Notes under the pieces: model-generated | Seen by the model: the letters and a program-made list of their open reading frames with translations, nothing else | What the model was told of the DNA's origin: nothing | Databases searched by the model: none | Assembly: GCA_028023455.1 (NCBI GenBank) | Contig: JAQFVV010013085.1 | Location: forward strand, 124,001-188,000 | Length of the DNA stretch: 64,000 nucleotides | Direction of reading: 5' to 3' | Source of the DNA: Epiperipatus broadwayi | Taxonomy: Eukaryota; Onychophora; Udeonychophora; Euonychophora; Peripatidae | Part shown: positions 62,832 through 64,000 of the stretch, one piece after another | Layout of the letters: the number at the start of each line of letters is the position of its first letter | Numbering within the stretch: the stretch's first letter is position 1 | Made by a program: the position numbers and the translations under genes

Positions 62832-64000
<1,169 letters not shown>

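Overview
This window is eukaryotic, almost certainly from an invertebrate animal. It is strongly AT-rich (by eye around 70% or more) and packed with layered mobile elements and microsatellites. The mix of Ty3/gypsy LTR elements, Penelope-like elements with a GIY-YIG endonuclease, LINEs, tRNA-derived SINEs, piggyBac, hAT and mariner relics plus long (TCTA/CTAC)n and (ATT)n arrays fits a lophotrochozoan such as a mollusc or flatworm, or possibly a cnidarian. I cannot name the species. I found no convincing host protein-coding gene, rRNA or true tRNA gene.

Layout. 1-1000: a well-formed hammerhead ribozyme motif (63-118), a SINE-like repeat and a MITE palindrome. 1000-7465: two diverged copies of a ~1 kb repeat (3315 and 4636), a second MITE and little else recognisable. 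7466-15967: one complete but decayed Ty3/gypsy retrotransposon on the minus strand, with 2-kb LTRs, PBS, gag, protease, RT-RNase H, integrase and PPT; it sits in a (TA)n tract. 16040-20930: a second repeat pair flanking a solo LTR of a different family (17941-20058), itself inserted at the (TA)n centre of a palindromic repeat. 20930-28990: dispersed SINE-like repeats, a piggyBac relic with TTAA at one end, and small tRNA-derived SINEs with target-site duplications. 29912-30480: a Penelope-like relic with a GIY-YIG domain. 32395-32848: a compound tetranucleotide array. 33250-36560: two copies of a LINE 3' tail around a hAT element with a perfect 8-bp target duplication. 38691-39580: a mariner relic. 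42685-44304: fold-back elements and a second Penelope-type terminus. 49255-51640: minus-strand LINE relics. 56458-61377: a second LTR element, minus strand, whose ~2-kb LTRs flank only 730 bp, so it is non-autonomous. 61380-61985: two further LINE fragments, one ending in a C2H2 zinc finger. 62832-63039: an (ATT)n array.

The elements share one strategy. LTR elements with TGTAAC/GTTACA ends lie again and again next to (TA)n tracts, and they often nest in TA-cored palindromes. All coding parts seen carry stops or frameshifts, so nothing here looks able to move by itself, although SINE and hAT target duplications and near-identical LTRs point to fairly recent activity. The most interesting signals are the hammerhead ribozyme (with two degenerate relatives sharing a palindromic stem III), the recurrent (TA)n targeting, and a hairpin conserved in all three LTRs of the second family.
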